In this document: one piece after another, positions 22,019-33,417 of the stretch
How the letters are laid out: each line of letters begins with the position of its first letter
Position numbering within the stretch: the first letter of the stretch is position 1
NCBI RefSeq assembly: GCF_050003625.1
Contig: NC_134397.1
Coordinates: 265,292,070 to 265,356,069, forward strand
Length of the DNA: 64,000 nucleotides
Reading direction: 5' to 3'
Source: Haematobia irritans
Taxonomy: Eukaryota; Arthropoda; Insecta; Diptera; Muscidae
Translations under genes and position numbers: made by a program
Notes under the pieces: generated by a model
The model's input: only the letters and a program-made list of their open reading frames with translations
Database searches by the model: none
Told to the model about the DNA's origin: nothing

Positions 22019-23365
22019 TTTTAATGCACAAATATTCTCTTTACTAAAACGGTTCTTGGTTTCTTTTAGGATACATATGATGACAACACTCAAAAACGAG
22101 AGACAAGCCAGTTTAACGTTATTTTAGTTCATGGACATTTTTATGACTTATTCAAAATTTCCCCGATATATGAAAGTTTCTTTCACTTTAGTATTTTTCT
22201 GTATAAGTTTATTTAATAAACTAAACAATGTAACAAAAACGCAAATGAAGAATAAATATTTGCTAAAATACACTTTTCCACAAAACAGTTCAGAATTTCT
22301 TAAAGTTATGTGTGGAAACCTCCACCAAATGTGGATAGTAAAATTTCATAAATGCCAACATTTAAAATCCTAAATATTTTCAAGTCATTATAAGTGTAAA
22401 ATTTCCAATTACTATAAGATGTTAATAATAATTTTGTCAAATCATTAAAGATGCTAAAGATTTGGACATTTTCCATTAACATTTTCTAATAATTGGAAAT
22501 TTTACACAAATTATGACTATATATAATTTACAAATATGGTGACACCAAGCACGCTCTAAAAATCCATTTCTATTAGAAAAATTTCCTATACTATTAAAAT
22601 ATCATGATATGCGAATTTCATTATTTGATTTGTTTTCTCTGATGTTTTAATGAATTTAATGCTAATTTTAAAATTACAACAAACAATTACGATTTTCACG
22701 ATGTCTTTGTATTTTCCAGTCCAATGGAGTCAAAAACCACTAGTCATCATTTAGTCTTTAAGCATAACTCGAAACACACAAAGATTCAATGAGTAAAAAT
22801 GCACCTGCAGATTTTCCCTTTACATGGGATTTTTGTTGTTCTTTTTGCTGCTGATGTGTTTGTCACCAGTGTTGGTGGAAACAAAGAGAAAATCTCTAAA
22901 ATCGGATTTTTGCAAAAACAAAAGTGACAAAGGCATTAACAAACACTTCAGATACTTGAAAAAATCGGCTTAAGCCACAAAGCAAGTCAAGTAGAGGGAG
23001 TTGAGCTGAGCGGTAACACAAGCAACACTCAGTGTCAAATGAGAAAAAAACATTTGACAACAATACCATCAACATGGGAAAAATGTTGTTTAGATGTTGA
23101 AAATCCAAAAATGCACAGTGGTTAAACAGAGGAAGACTTTGGCTGGGACATGGAAATTTAAGTCAACAATAAATTGAAAAATAATGGAATTAATCACAGA
23201 GGTATTCATTCTGATCCATTCACTAAGAATATCGTTTTCAGTTCCTAAACATTTTAAACAAAACTTAAAATTCCAAATTCTAGTTCGACTTCAAGTATTA
23301 ATTATGCCATGTATCAATTGAGCAGCCTCTTTAAAGTAAATTTATTACCAATATTCAAATAGTTT
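22019..23365. other. Unique AT-rich DNA with a small hairpin MITE relic
   Basis: No gene recognised. An open frame of 80 codons (22131-22373) lacks recognisable domains. A 33-bp imperfect inverted repeat lies at 22394-22427 and 22475-22507 (GTGTAAAATTTCCAATTA and its complement). At 23275-23340, TTCGACTTCAAGTATTAATT and TATGCCATGTATCAA match a piece of family D. Confidence 0.5.
22394..22507. repeat. Hairpin-forming inverted repeat
   Basis: GTGTAAAATTTCCAATTA at the left is mirrored by TAATTGGAAATTTTACAC at the right, with further imperfect pairing to about 33 bp and a ~47-bp loop. It is probably a MITE remnant. Confidence 0.6.
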
Positions 23366-23459
23366 TTATACCCTCCACCATAGGATGGGGGGTATATTAA
23401 CTTTGCCATTCCGTTTGTAACACATCGAAATATTGCTCTAAAGCCCCATAAAGCATATA

Positions 23460-24689
23460 ACAGGTTGGCTGATAAGAACCCGGTCTGACACATAGATGGC
23501 GTCGCTAGTATGAAATGCATATTATTTTTATATAGTACCAACCTTCAAATGATTCGTGTCAAAATTTGACGTCTGTAAGTCAATTAGTTTGTGAGATAGA
23601 GCTTCTTTTGTGAAGCAACTTTTGTTATTGTGAAAAAAAAAATGGAAAAAAAACAAATTTCGTGTTTTGATAAAATACAGTTTTCTGAAGGGAAAAAATA
23701 CGGTGGAAGAAAAAACTTGGCTTGATAATGAGTTTCCGGACTCTGTCCCAGGGAAATACACAATAATTGATTGGTATGCAAAATTCAAGCGTGGTGAAAT
23801 GAGCATGGAGGACGAAAACATCAAAAAAATCCACAAAATGATTTTGAATGACCGTAAAATAAAGTTGATCGGGATAGCAGAGGCCTTAACGATATCAAAG
23901 GAGCGTGTTGGTCATATCATTCATCAATATTTGGATATGCGGAAGCTCTGCGCAAAATGGGTACCGCGCGAGCTCACATTTGACCAAAAATAACAACGTG
24001 TTGATGATTCTGAGCGGTGTTTGCAGCTGTTAACTCGTAATACACCTGAGTTTTTCCGTCGATATGTGACAATGGATGAAACATGGCTCCATCACTACAC
24101 TTCTGAGTCCAATCGACAGTCGGCTGAGTGGACAGCGACCGGTGAACCGTCTCCGAAGCGTGGAAAGACTCAAAAGTCCGTTGGCAAAGTAATGGCCTCT
24201 GTTTTTTATCGATTATCTTGAGAAGGGAAAAACCATCAACAGTGACTATTATATGGCGTTATTGGAGCGTTTGAAGGTCGAAATCGCGACAAAACGGCCC
24301 CACATGAAGAAGAAAAAAGTGTTGTTTCACCAAGACAACGCACCGTGCCACAAGTCATTGAGAACGATGTCAAAAATTCATGAAATGGGCTTCGAATTGC
24401 TTCCCCACCCACCATATTCTCCAGATCTGGCCCCCAGCGACTTTTTCTTTTTCTCAGACCCCAAAAGGATGCTCGCAGAGAAAAAATTTGGCTGCAATGA
24501 GGAGGTGATCGCCGAAACTGAGGCCTATTTTGAGGCAAAACCCAAGGAGTACTACCAAAATGGTATCCAAAAATTGGAAGGTCGTTATAATCGTTGTATC
24601 GCTGTTGAAGGGAACTATGTTGAATAATAAAAACAAATTTTGACAAAAAAATGTGTTTTTCTTTGTTGGACCGGGGACAGCCAGCCTGT
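23460..24689 (+). mobile_element. Himar1-type mariner, copy 2 (defective), nested in a B element
   Basis: Left end ACAGGTTGGCTGATAAGAAC, right end GGGGACAGCCAGCCTGT, flanked by TA at 23458-23459 and 24690-24691. It is 1,230 bp. Its left terminal repeat is closer to the Himar1 form than copy 1, apart from AA for CC. It interrupts the core of a B element, so it is younger than that element. The transposase is broken. Confidence 0.95.
23642..24627 (+). pseudogene. Himar1-like mariner transposase relic, copy 2
   Basis: A decayed transposase of the same family as copy 1. It starts ATGGAAAAAAAACAA with an extra A that shifts the frame after four codons. An in-frame loss of 39 bp removes the GRPKEVV segment between GGAC and GAAAACATC (junction at about 23815). 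TAA replaces a Gln codon near 23990. A deletion of ~23 bp between two T6 runs at about 24200 removes WDAHG and shifts the frame. The three catalytic acids are all still encoded: Asp in MDETWLH (codon 24075-24077), FHQDNAPCH and APSDFF, with 34 residues between the last two. The C-terminus ends GNYVE as in copy 1. It cannot make an active enzyme. The two copies carry different lesions, so they decayed independently. Confidence 0.95.
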
Positions 24690-25560
24690 TATATTCTGAG
24701 TCGTGGTGAAATTCTAAGACGATCTGAGCATGTCCGTCCGTCCGCCCATCCGTCTGTTGAAATCACGCTAACTACCGAACGAAACAAGCTATCGACTTGA
24801 AACTTGGCACAAGTAGTTGTTATTGATGTCGGTCGGACGGTATTGCAAATGGGCCATATCGGACCACTTTTACGTATAGCCCCCATATAAACCGACGCTC
24901 AGATTTGGCTTGCGGAGCTTCTTGGAGGAGCAAAATTCATCCGATCCGGTTGAAATTTGGTACATGATGTAAGTATATGGTCTCTAACAAGCATGCAAAA
25001 ATTGGTTCATATCGGTTCATAATTATATATAGCCCCCATATAAACCGATGCCCCGATTTGTCTTGCGGAGCCTCTAAGAGGAGCAAATCTCATCCGATCC
25101 GGCTGAAATTTGGTACATAGTGTTAGTATATGGTCTCTAACAACAATGCAAAAATTGGTTCATATCGGTTCATAATTATATATAGTCCCAATATAAATCG
25201 ATCCCCAGATTTGACCTCCGAAGCTCATCCGATCCGATTAAAATTTGGTACATTGCGCTAGTATATGGGCGCTAATAACCCTACAAAAATTGGTCCACAT
25301 CGGTCCATAATTCTATATAGTCCCCATATAAACCGATCCCCAGATTTGACCTCCGGAGCCCCTTGGAAGAGCACAATTCACCCGATTCGGTTGAAATTAG
25401 GTACGTGGTGTTAGTATATGGTCTCTAACAACCATGCAAAAATTGGTCCATACCGGTCTTAAGTATATATAACCCTAATTTAAACCGATCCCGACCTCCG
25501 AAGCTCATCCGATCCGGTTGAAATTTTTGGTACGTGGTGAAATTTGGTAAAAATTGGTTT

Positions 25561-26333
25561 GAAGCTTTTTTTAAACTTTTTTTGTATATGGGTGATATGT
25601 TTTACAATTTCTAATTTAATTGTTGTCCTTAAAAATACGAAATTTTTTTTATCAAATAAAGAAAATTATGTCCAATAAAATTTGTTGAATTTATCGAAAA
25701 AAAATTATTTATTTTTATGTTATCTGCGTTTGTATTAAAGTTTTGTTAAGAGTTTTAAAATAAATCTACATTGAAAGAAGAGTTTTCTTTTCTGAGGAAC
25801 AAAAGATTTAGCAAACGAAGAATTCTTTTGACGCTAAAAAGTGGTCTTTAATAAAAAAGATTGGACGCAATCATTGCAGCGCTTTTTACAAATTCGTGTT
25901 GATTTATTCTTAACGAATTAAAACTATTTAGGGAAATTGAAAAATCTAAATCAAAGTTATTATTTAAATTGTTAAATTCCTTTAGAGATCTTAAAATTGG
26001 CTCCAAAGATGCATAGTTAGTTCTAGAATACTTTTAAACATTGAGGAATTGCGTTTGTATAAAATTTCGTTCCGGAAGAAAGTATTTTTTCTTTGGGTGT
26101 ACATTTTCTTTCCTGGTGGGTTCACGTTTTATTTGTAAAAAAAAGATAAATAAAGATAAAGATAACTGGATCATAAATTTAAAAATCTCTCATAATAGTT
26201 GTGTTTTTGGTTGAGTATCAATGTCAAAATCCCTAAGTGAAGGTGACAATTTTTTAATATAAGTCTGCTTATTTTTATGAATATAAGAAAAAATATTTTC
26301 CCCCGGAAAGAAATTTTCAACAAACTGAATTCC
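25561..26333. other. AT-rich DNA with MITE relics
   Basis: No gene. CATTGAAAGAAGAGTTTTCT at 25771 and TTTTTCTTTGGGTGTACA at 26085-26102 could be the ends of a ~330-bp MITE. TTCCTGGTGGGTTCAC at 26111 matches one end of family N. Boundaries are uncertain. Confidence 0.4.
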
Positions 26334-27372
26334 CCTTTGGAATTCGGCCAGGCCGAATCTTATGTGCCCTCCACCATGGATTACGTAGAAACCTCTACTA
26401 AAGACTGTCATCCACAATCGAATTTCTTGGGTTGTGGTAATACTTACCGATTGCAAGGTATCTTAAAACTTCTTAACATCGTCTTCTAAATTGTAAGTTA
26501 GTCCATACGTGGTATATATTACACGGTATTTAGAGAGACAGTATTGAAATCTGGGGGTCGATTTATAGGGGGGCTATATACAATTATGAACCGATAGGGA
26601 CCAATTTTTATTTGATTGGGGATCTGTTTATCTGAAGGCTATGTATAACTATAGACCGATATGGACCTAGTTAGGAATGGTTGTTAGCGGATGAAATTTT
26701 CTCCAAAACCACATCTGGGGATCGGTTTATATATAAATGATTATGGACGGATATGGACCAATTTTGACATAGTTGTTAAAAACCATATAATAACACCACG
26801 TACCAATTTTCAACCGGATATGATGAAGGTTGCTCCTCCAAGAGGTTCGGGAGGTCAAATCTGGGGATCAGTTTATATGGGGGCTATATATAATTATGGA
26901 CCGATATGACCAATTTGTGCATGGTTGTTAGAGACCATATACGTACACCATGTACCAAATTTCAGCCGGATCGGATGAAATTTACTTCTCTTAAAGGCTC
27001 CGCAAGCCAAATCGGGGGATCGGTTTATATGGGGGCTATATATAATTATGGATCGATGTGTACCAATGTTTGCATGGTTGTTAGAGATCATATGCTGACA
27101 CTATATACTAAATTTCAGCCGGATCGGATGAAATTTGCTTCTCTTAGAGGCTCCGCAAGCCCAATCGGGGGATCGATTTATATGGGGGGGCTATATATAA
27201 TTATGGACCGATGTGGACCAATTTTTGCATGGTTATTAGAGACCATATAGTAACACCATGTACCAAATTTCAGCCGGATCTCTTAGAGGATTCGCAAGCC
27301 AAATTTGGGGGTCCGTTTATATGGGGGCTATACGTAAAAGTGGATCGATATGGCCCATTTTCAATACCATCC
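26334..27372 (-). mobile_element. Family B element, both ends reduced
   Basis: The hairpin AATTCGGCCAGGCCGAAT lies at the left, followed by TATGTGCCCTCCACCATGGA and several B monomers (GGGGGCTATATATAATTATG). It stops in CCCATTTTCAATACCATCC, before the core and GTCY tract. Open frames with IYNYGPM text are monomer by-products. Confidence 0.85.
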
Positions 27373-27799
27373 ACAAAATATTAAACAATTTTAAAACTTA
27401 ATTTAAACAAAATACATTTTTGCCATAAACGTAAGACCATTTTGGTTTAACAATGGAATTTTTTCTGTGTGAGAAGAAAATTGAGTTTATCTACACCCTT
27501 AAAAAAAATCGCTTCTTTAACATATGTTCCAAACATATTTTGCAGGAAACACATATATTATTGGATACTGCCGAAACATTAATATGTTTGTTTTATGTGA
27601 ACATATTATATGTTTGGAAGCATTTTGAGCCCAAAAATATTAAATGCTTGGAAGAATTTTTCCCAAAGACGATTGTGCTCATTGCCCAACATACTCGTAA
27701 TTTTCAATTCCACGAAATATTTTAGTTCGTGGCACCTTTTTCTGTAATACAAATAATGTTGAAGAAATTATTCACTTTTATAAAGTTTTTAAATTTTAC

Positions 27800-27876
27800 C
27801 TTTCGCCTGTACGGAGAATCGAACCGAGGACCATACAGTTTGTAAGCCAATACACTATCCACTGGACTACGTAGCT
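27800..27876 (-). other. tRNA-like segment inside element H
   Basis: On the minus strand, TAGTCCAGTGGATAGTG resembles a tRNA A-box/D-arm and GGTTCGATTCTCCG a B-box/T-arm, with CTTACAAAC in the anticodon-loop position. Acceptor pairing is not convincing and a closely similar segment lies in the second H copy (60896-60955). It is best read as an element component, not a functional tRNA. Confidence 0.55.
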
Positions 27877-27983
27877 GTTATAGTCACCAGTAGATAATTA
27901 ACGTTTTAAGTTACATTTATATAGCATAGTTTGCAGCGCCCACGAGCCAATGCAAACATAACATTATTTAACAGAAACATACA

Positions 27984-28057
27984 TTTGTTTGCCACGTGGT
28001 TAGCATGTCTGCCTTGCATGCAAAGGGTCGTAGGTTCAATGCCTGTTCCGACCGAAC
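27984..28057 (+). mobile_element. SINE head fragment
   Basis: GCCACGTGGTTAGCATGTCT to GGTCGTAGGTTCAATGCCTG and CCGACCGAACAC match the first ~80 bp of the SINE at 11697. Confidence 0.75.
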
Positions 28058-28813
28058 ACTTTTTTTTTAATTTACACATTTATATTCATACTATATTACA
28101 TTTTTATAATGAAACTTCGAAATGTGGGTTATTAATCATTTTACTGTCCCAACTCTAAAAAGAGTATAGTGCCCTTTCGTTATTTTTATGGAGACCCCTG
28201 ATTTCTTTTAACGAACCAAGAACAAAATTGTGTCCATAATGCCAAAATGATAAACAAAACACATGTCTACATATACATAAAATGCTGCTCTCAAGGTGAA
28301 AACATATGCTGTTTGTTTTTCAAATGTCTATTCTCTTGGCTCCGAATGTCTCTTCTCTTTATTCAAATTAAATAATATTTAGACTTAAGCATATCAAATG
28401 TTTGGCCTTATCATAAAACAGTTTTCCGAAACAACATAAAAGCGGTTTCATAGAAATTGTTCTCTTTTGATTCTTTCGCTGTGTTATGTTGATATCTTTC
28501 GTCAGCTCTCCCGGTTTCCATCTCTCTTTCTCTGTACTCTCTCTGTCGCTTTGAATAAAATATCCAAACATATGTATGTTTAGTCGAAATTTGTAAATAT
28601 ATATAAGTTTGCATTCACACATATGATTTTTATGAAACATTCATGCCCCAAACATAATATATTCTAACATATTAACATAGATGTCCCAAACATTTAGTGT
28701 TAGTTTAGGAACATTACATGTTTGCACTTAAATATATTGTGTTTTAAAATTGTGCCCGAAACACATTTTGTTTATATCGGAACATATGAAAAACATATTT
28801 TTCTAACAGTGTA

Positions 28814-30189
28814 AAATTCCGTTCCTCAGAAAAGAAAACTCTTCTTGCTGTGTACACTATATTGGTCTACTGGTTATCTTAATACAAAACCAAAATTCTC
28901 CCCTTAAACCCACTGTACATGGATTTCTTTACACAGTGTTTTGCCATTGAAATCAATACCCTAGAGTAAAAACAAAATACCGAAAACTTAGATGCCCACA
29001 TCACAAGAGAACAAAAACTACAACCAAGTATTTTAAAATCCAATAAAGATGCGCGAAATGATCAATCCATGGGAACTTCATTAAATCCATATATGTCCAT
29101 GGAAAATTGTCTATTATTTTTCAAATTTGGTCATAATGCAATAGGGCATTGAACAATGTGGCCCAAACACACACTACAAGTGGGATCAATGGTAATCGTT
29201 TTGGCATGAAGTGAAGTGGTTAACTGCAAAAATGAAATCGCTTAGTAATCCTGAGACATTATTGTTGGTATGAGTGAGCGTTTATCATACCAAGTGGATA
29301 AGCGCTCTGCCCCTCCCATGCACTTATGAAGAGAACAAAATCACAGTGGGTACACAACACTTCAGGCCACAATGAAGTGTAACAATAAACTCTTCTGTGT
29401 TGTATGCGAGAGTACCTATTCGATTGATTTAGTCATAGTAGTACCGAATTCCATTCATTCTTCCTTCCATTCATCTCTTTTTCGTCATTCTGACCATTCA
29501 TTAATTTCTTTTTTCCTCATTCATAGATAAATGGATAAAAGGCTTTGTAGGAGATTTTTCACAATGCCTCAGCTGAAGTGGATACTTGACTCAAGAAACA
29601 ATCAAAGCAACTCAACATTGAGAATTAATCTGCAACAATGGCCCAGCATGTGTATCACATATATGCATGTACGCATGCGCATATACTACCTGTTCGGGGG
29701 AGAGATGGAAGGAGGAAACCTGTGGTTGTCGGCTGATCGATTCCCAAAAGGTGAGAAAAGTCCTAAAATTATGTGTTTGTTTGTAGAGTACCTGTCCTCG
29801 GTTGGTGTAAATGGATTTGCCCAGATTTTCTCATGAAAATCATTTGTCTTAATTATTATATCCCAGTCCAAAGAGATTGAGTGTGGGATTTAGTTTTCTT
29901 TGATTTTGAACGCTTGCCATTATTTAATCCGTTTTATTGGATCACAAATGATGATAGATTTGAAGACAATTACAGGATTGCCATCAAATTTATGCCTTAT
30001 TAATGACATGGACGATTTTGTTAGGTATACCTTGTTCTGTAGCAAATTGTCTTTCAATTGTCCATTGTGAAATCTTTTATTTATAATAAAAATTTATGAG
30101 TTGATTTACAAATTGTACTGGATAACATTTTTGTTTGGCAAGGAGGATTCCTTTTATGGCTCGTCGATTTTCTTTGGGCCTATAGGGAA
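28814..30189. other. Unique-looking DNA with one unassigned open frame
   Basis: Little repeat content is visible. It starts with TTCCGTTCCTCAGAAAAGAA, a MITE-like end also seen near 25780. A plus-strand open frame at 29531-29836 (101 codons) has no domain, signal peptide or membrane segment I recognise. It is a weak coding candidate; host intron or intergenic DNA is as likely. Confidence 0.4.
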
Positions 30190-30402
30190 AAGAGAAACAA
30201 AAGCTTAGATTCGGCCGGACCGAATTTTAAATACTAAGCACCAAGGATCAAATATAATAGTATCCTTTCAAAACCCATCATCGTAGCCGCTAACTTGCTA
30301 AGCATTTCAGGTGGGTTTGATGAAACATACTCCCTTGAGGTGATAGTTTCAAATGGTAAGGGTCCCGAAATTAAATTTAAAGTGTCCACACATGGATTTA
30401 TA

Positions 30403-30979
30403 CATTGAAAAAATAAAAAAACATGACAGATTCCAAAGATTTTGTCTTTACAATAATGATTTTGGTATGGATTCCGAGCCAATGAAGCGGAGAATCCATG
30501 TAAGGATATATTTAGTATGCAATTTTCTTTTAAATTTGAGGTTTCGTACTTGATTCTTGGTAACAAATTTTAATTTATTCGTTTTTTGCTTCACAGTCAT
30601 ATAAAAACGTTTTAACGACACCTTAAATTTCCGAATTCAGACTCGAATACAAATAGAAATTAAAAGTCTTTAAAATAAAGTGTTGAAATACATCTCCTAT
30701 TTTTAACGCTTTTTTGTTTTATAGTCCAGATACAAGAAGACAAAATAACTTAAAGACAATGCCAGTAATTTTGAAGAATTTTTCAGAATTATTAAAGCCA
30801 ATATGAACTCAGTCATACGAAATTTTCTTTCATATAAATATACCTATCAAGCCACTTAACTATAAGGACAAAACGACAAGAAAAAACTTTATACCAGAGA
30901 AAATCGTACCCTATGCTAAGCTAAATTCGTATATTAAGGACAAGAAATCGTTGGCCTCATGACATTAATTTTTTCAGTG
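30403..30979 (+). mobile_element. Family D MITE, copy 1
   Basis: Starts CATTGAAAAAATAAAAAAAC and ends TTTTTTCAGTG, with interior words shared with D2 and D3 (TCCAAAGATTTTGTCTTTAC, ATTCCGAGCCAATGAAGCGG). It is about 577 bp and non-coding. Confidence 0.8.
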
Positions 30980-31420
30980 GGAATTTAAATTTCAATTCTG
31001 TAGATTTTCCAAATCGGGAAATTTTACTTCAAGTTTTGACCAATTTGGATGATCTGTCTGCCTTCTACCTCCTCAAGAAGTAAAATCGGGAGACCGGTTT
31101 TACGTATATATTTTATGTCTATAAATATTTTATATATTTATAGATATAAAGTAAATTTTATATATTTATCCATGGACATAATATACATCTAGATTTCCAA
31201 TTTTAGGAAAATTGGAAAAATATTGCGATTTGAGAATTCAAGACCCGTCTCTTGGGGTTTAAAAAAACAGGGATCGTTATTAACCAAATTCGACATCGAA
31301 CCTAGAATAACTCTAGATTTCCAATTAAGAACAAATTGCTTTAAACTAAAGAAATTTGAAATAACAACCATCATAATTTCTTTCAGAGGAGGAGTTGATA
31401 CATATGGGTGATTCCAACGG

Positions 31421-31813
31421 AGCGGGTGTGACATTGTTACTGACTATCTTCTTTATTTTGGTATATTTAATTTATAACAACAATTCATAAAGAGTGATTT
31501 AAGTAGATATATTTAATTGTAGTCAACTGACATACAAGGAAATTTAATAATATTTTTAGTAAAAAAGATATGGCTCGTATATCACCGTATCGGGTGTGAC
31601 CTTAAGTTTTCCTTAAATCTTGAACAGCAGCTTTCTGTATTGATTACTGTAAACTTTTTGTATGGTCCGTTAACAAAACATTTTTTTCATGGATTATGGA
31701 TAGTATACTGCTTATTATAAGCTTTATTCCAAATCATTTCGATTATTATTTAGTTTGATATAAATATATTAATACGTAACGGGTGTGACATGCCAATGTA
31801 ACGGGTGTGACAC
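31421..31813 (+). repeat. Left subterminal CGGGTGTGAC motifs of J (four)
   Basis: CGGGTGTGACAT, TATCGGGTGTGACC, TAACGGGTGTGACATG and TAACGGGTGTGACACA occur here. The core CGGGTGTGAC is invariant while the surrounding DNA is AT-rich and unrelated, so these look like protein-binding sites rather than decayed tandem repeats. Confidence 0.8.
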
Positions 31814-31877
31814 AGTCTCAATCTAGATGTGTAATAAGTAAAACCAGACAATGCGGATGGCTTTAAAAAAAAAAATA

Positions 31878-31889
31878 TTTATTTTTATT
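31878..31889 (-). promoter_or_regulatory. Polyadenylation signals for the J gene
   Basis: Two adjacent AATAAA hexamers on the minus strand lie ~150 nt past the stop codon at 32035, a normal distance for a 3' untranslated region. Confidence 0.5.
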
Positions 31890-32034
31890 CACAAAATCAT
31901 ATTCATACTTCAGTGTTACTTAAACTTATTGAAGAAACTTCAAATAAAAGAATAAGAAAATAAAAATTTCATTGACGGAAATATGTTTTTAAAACTAAAA
32001 AAAGTCATTTCTCATAGACATGTTTATATCACAC

Positions 32035-33417
32035 TTATTTTTTCATTTTCTCCAAAGAATTGACTTCTAACTTTGAATACGCTGTGCGACCTGCTAGGAT
32101 ATTGTAAGCATCACTTTTTTCAAAATAATGCTTAGACCGAATATTTTTAATTTGTTGTAGAGCTTTCCACCTATTTTCTAAAATATTTTGATATTCTTTA
32201 ATATCATTTTGAGAAACATAAAGTATATTTATTCCTTTTATTGCAGAACCAATCAAAAAATTGTAACAATCAATAGGTTGATTTAAAATAACTTTACGAG
32301 CCTTCACTGCAGTCCACATCGTTCTCTTAATGACTGCCCCTATGCCATCTACTGCACCTTTGCCAAGACTGGTAGGAAAAAACGACCACGATATTTCAAC
32401 ACCAAAGTCTTCCTTGGCAGTGCAAATGTTGAAAAGGTTATAGCGATTTTTGAATTGTGCGGCACATCCGTCAGAATATATTATAACTTTGGTAATATGT
32501 TTGCGTTTTTGTTTGAAGACCATTAAAATATTTCGCAGGAACACCCATACACAATATTTGCTGTGTGTGAGATCGTCACTTATAATACCGTAGTAATGAC
32601 ATTCAACTTCTTGTTCCGAATTTCTAGTCCATGCACAGGCAGTAAATATTGTAGCTTGATTGTGGCGCCAATGTGCGCTTTGTATTTCATCTTGGGCAAT
32701 AATAGCAAAATTTTCTGCAAAATCTAACTGCAAGACGGCTTCGTTTTGGGAAAGCTTTGCTTTTGTCTCTTTAAAAAAGCGGCTTTGCTCGTTTAAAAAA
32801 AAAACGTGAGTTTTGAATTTTAATAATTTTGAATGAAATACATTAAGTAGGCCTGCTACGGTGTCTTTCTGGGTAGTTATTTGTAAGCGTCCTTCGCAAC
32901 ATTGTTTCCAAGATATAGGCGTCAATGTATCGTATTTAAGAGATATGATATCGTTTGCTCTGTCACAATTGCAACATTGGTTTGTCATACAATGTTCACT
33001 CTTTACATCGCAACAGAGCACATCCAAAATTTCTTTTGATGATGAGGGAACAGAAGGAAAAATGCTATGCAAAGCTTCTGTTAAAAAATTGAAATTTGAG
33101 TGATATACACATAGACAAACATCATGTGGAATTTCACTAACAATGCAAATGTTTTTTGGTCGGTATGAACAAAACTTAGACTTTCCGATTTTAACGTCCG
33201 GATTTTTTTGTCTAAACTGATTATAACACTCTCTAAGACTCATTATTAAATATCGTTTTTGAATTTGAATCCGTTTTCCAGTTATGGGATCTTTTATGGA
33301 TTTATAATCTTTAATGCCGGGACTTTGACGACTTATATCATCTCGAATGAAAAACTGTTTTATATTTGATATCACCTCTTCAGAAATTGCGTTACTTTTT
33401 GTTTCGGTATTATGCAA
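32035..33417 (-). CDS. Transposase-like protein of element J, main part (460 residues)
   Basis: This uninterrupted frame probably encodes the catalytic part of the enzyme that moves element J. Residues 83-106 hold a Cys/His cluster ending CLCVYHSNF. Residues 135-151 hold a second Cys cluster (CMTNQCCNC) that could bind zinc. From ~225 an RNase-H-like pattern appears: LDFAEN (Asp232), QSAHW and QATIF, ISDDLTH (Asp281/282), IIYSDGCAAQFKNR (Asp316), WSFFPTSLGKGAVDGIGAV (Asp357). Asp232, Asp316 and Asp357 are the best catalytic triad candidates. Similar SDG..QFKNR and GKG.VDGIG proteins are abundant as uncharacterised entries in cnidarian and insect genomes, from memory. The first Met here is probably not the real start, because the frame continues upstream as SLPQSPSKKKAVLFEI to the A7 run at 33501-33507. 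AATAAA signals lie ~150 nt beyond the stop (31878-31889). Confidence 0.75.
   Translation of the reverse strand: MHNTETKSNAISEEVISNIKQFFIRDDISRQSPGIKDYKSIKDPITGKRIQIQKRYLIMSLRECYNQFRQKNPDVKIGKSKFCSYRPKNICIVSEIPHDVCLCVYHSNFNFLTEALHSIFPSVPSSSKEILDVLCCDVKSEHCMTNQCCNCDRANDIISLKYDTLTPISWKQCCEGRLQITTQKDTVAGLLNVFHSKLLKFKTHVFFLNEQSRFFKETKAKLSQNEAVLQLDFAENFAIIAQDEIQSAHWRHNQATIFTACAWTRNSEQEVECHYYGIISDDLTHSKYCVWVFLRNILMVFKQKRKHITKVIIYSDGCAAQFKNRYNLFNICTAKEDFGVEISWSFFPTSLGKGAVDGIGAVIKRTMWTAVKARKVILNQPIDCYNFLIGSAIKGINILYVSQNDIKEYQNILENRWKALQQIKNIRSKHYFEKSDAYNILAGRTAYSKLEVNSLEKMKK

Larger units (their letters stand above)
23366..25560 (+). mobile_element. Family B element, truncated, split by mariner copy 2
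   Basis: Starts TTTTTATACCCTCCACCATA and GTATATTAACTTTGCCATTC. The core ATAAAGCATA is split by the mariner and resumes TATTCTGAGTCGTGGTGAAA, then GTCCGTCCGTCCGCCC. B monomers with AGCCCCCATATAAACCGA and GCAAAAATTGGTTCATATCG follow. It fades out near 25560 without the GC hairpin end. An intact core at 50265 (CATATATTCTGGGTCGTGG) shows what the uninterrupted site looked like. Confidence 0.85.
27494..28811. mobile_element. Family H element, 1.3 kb, ACATATGT-rich, TA flanked
   Basis: Left end CACCCTTAAAAAAAATCGCT and right end, read in reverse, CACTGTTAGAAAAATATGTT, flanked by TA (27492-27493 and 28812-28813). The interior repeats AACATATG and CCAAACATATTATATG in both orientations. Two polymerase III-type segments sit inside: a tRNA-like stretch on the minus strand at 27800-27876 and a SINE head on the plus strand at 27984-28057. 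No transposase frame is present. A second, more complex copy occupies 60212-61847. Confidence 0.75.

Noticed and set aside
24236..24646. Minus-strand open frame of 136 codons over mariner copy 2
   Set aside because: It is antisense to the conserved transposase domain, whose motifs are clear on the plus strand.
26691..27250. Open frames with IYNYGPMWTN-type repeats suggesting a repetitive protein
   Set aside because: They track the ~150-bp monomers of B elements, are interrupted in every copy and occur on both strands.
27800..27876. Functional tRNA gene
   Set aside because: Acceptor-stem pairing is not convincing and a similar sequence lies inside a second transposable element copy.
29531..29836. 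Host gene exon
   Set aside because: 101 codons without any recognised domain, splice context or conservation evidence; kept only as an unassigned open frame.
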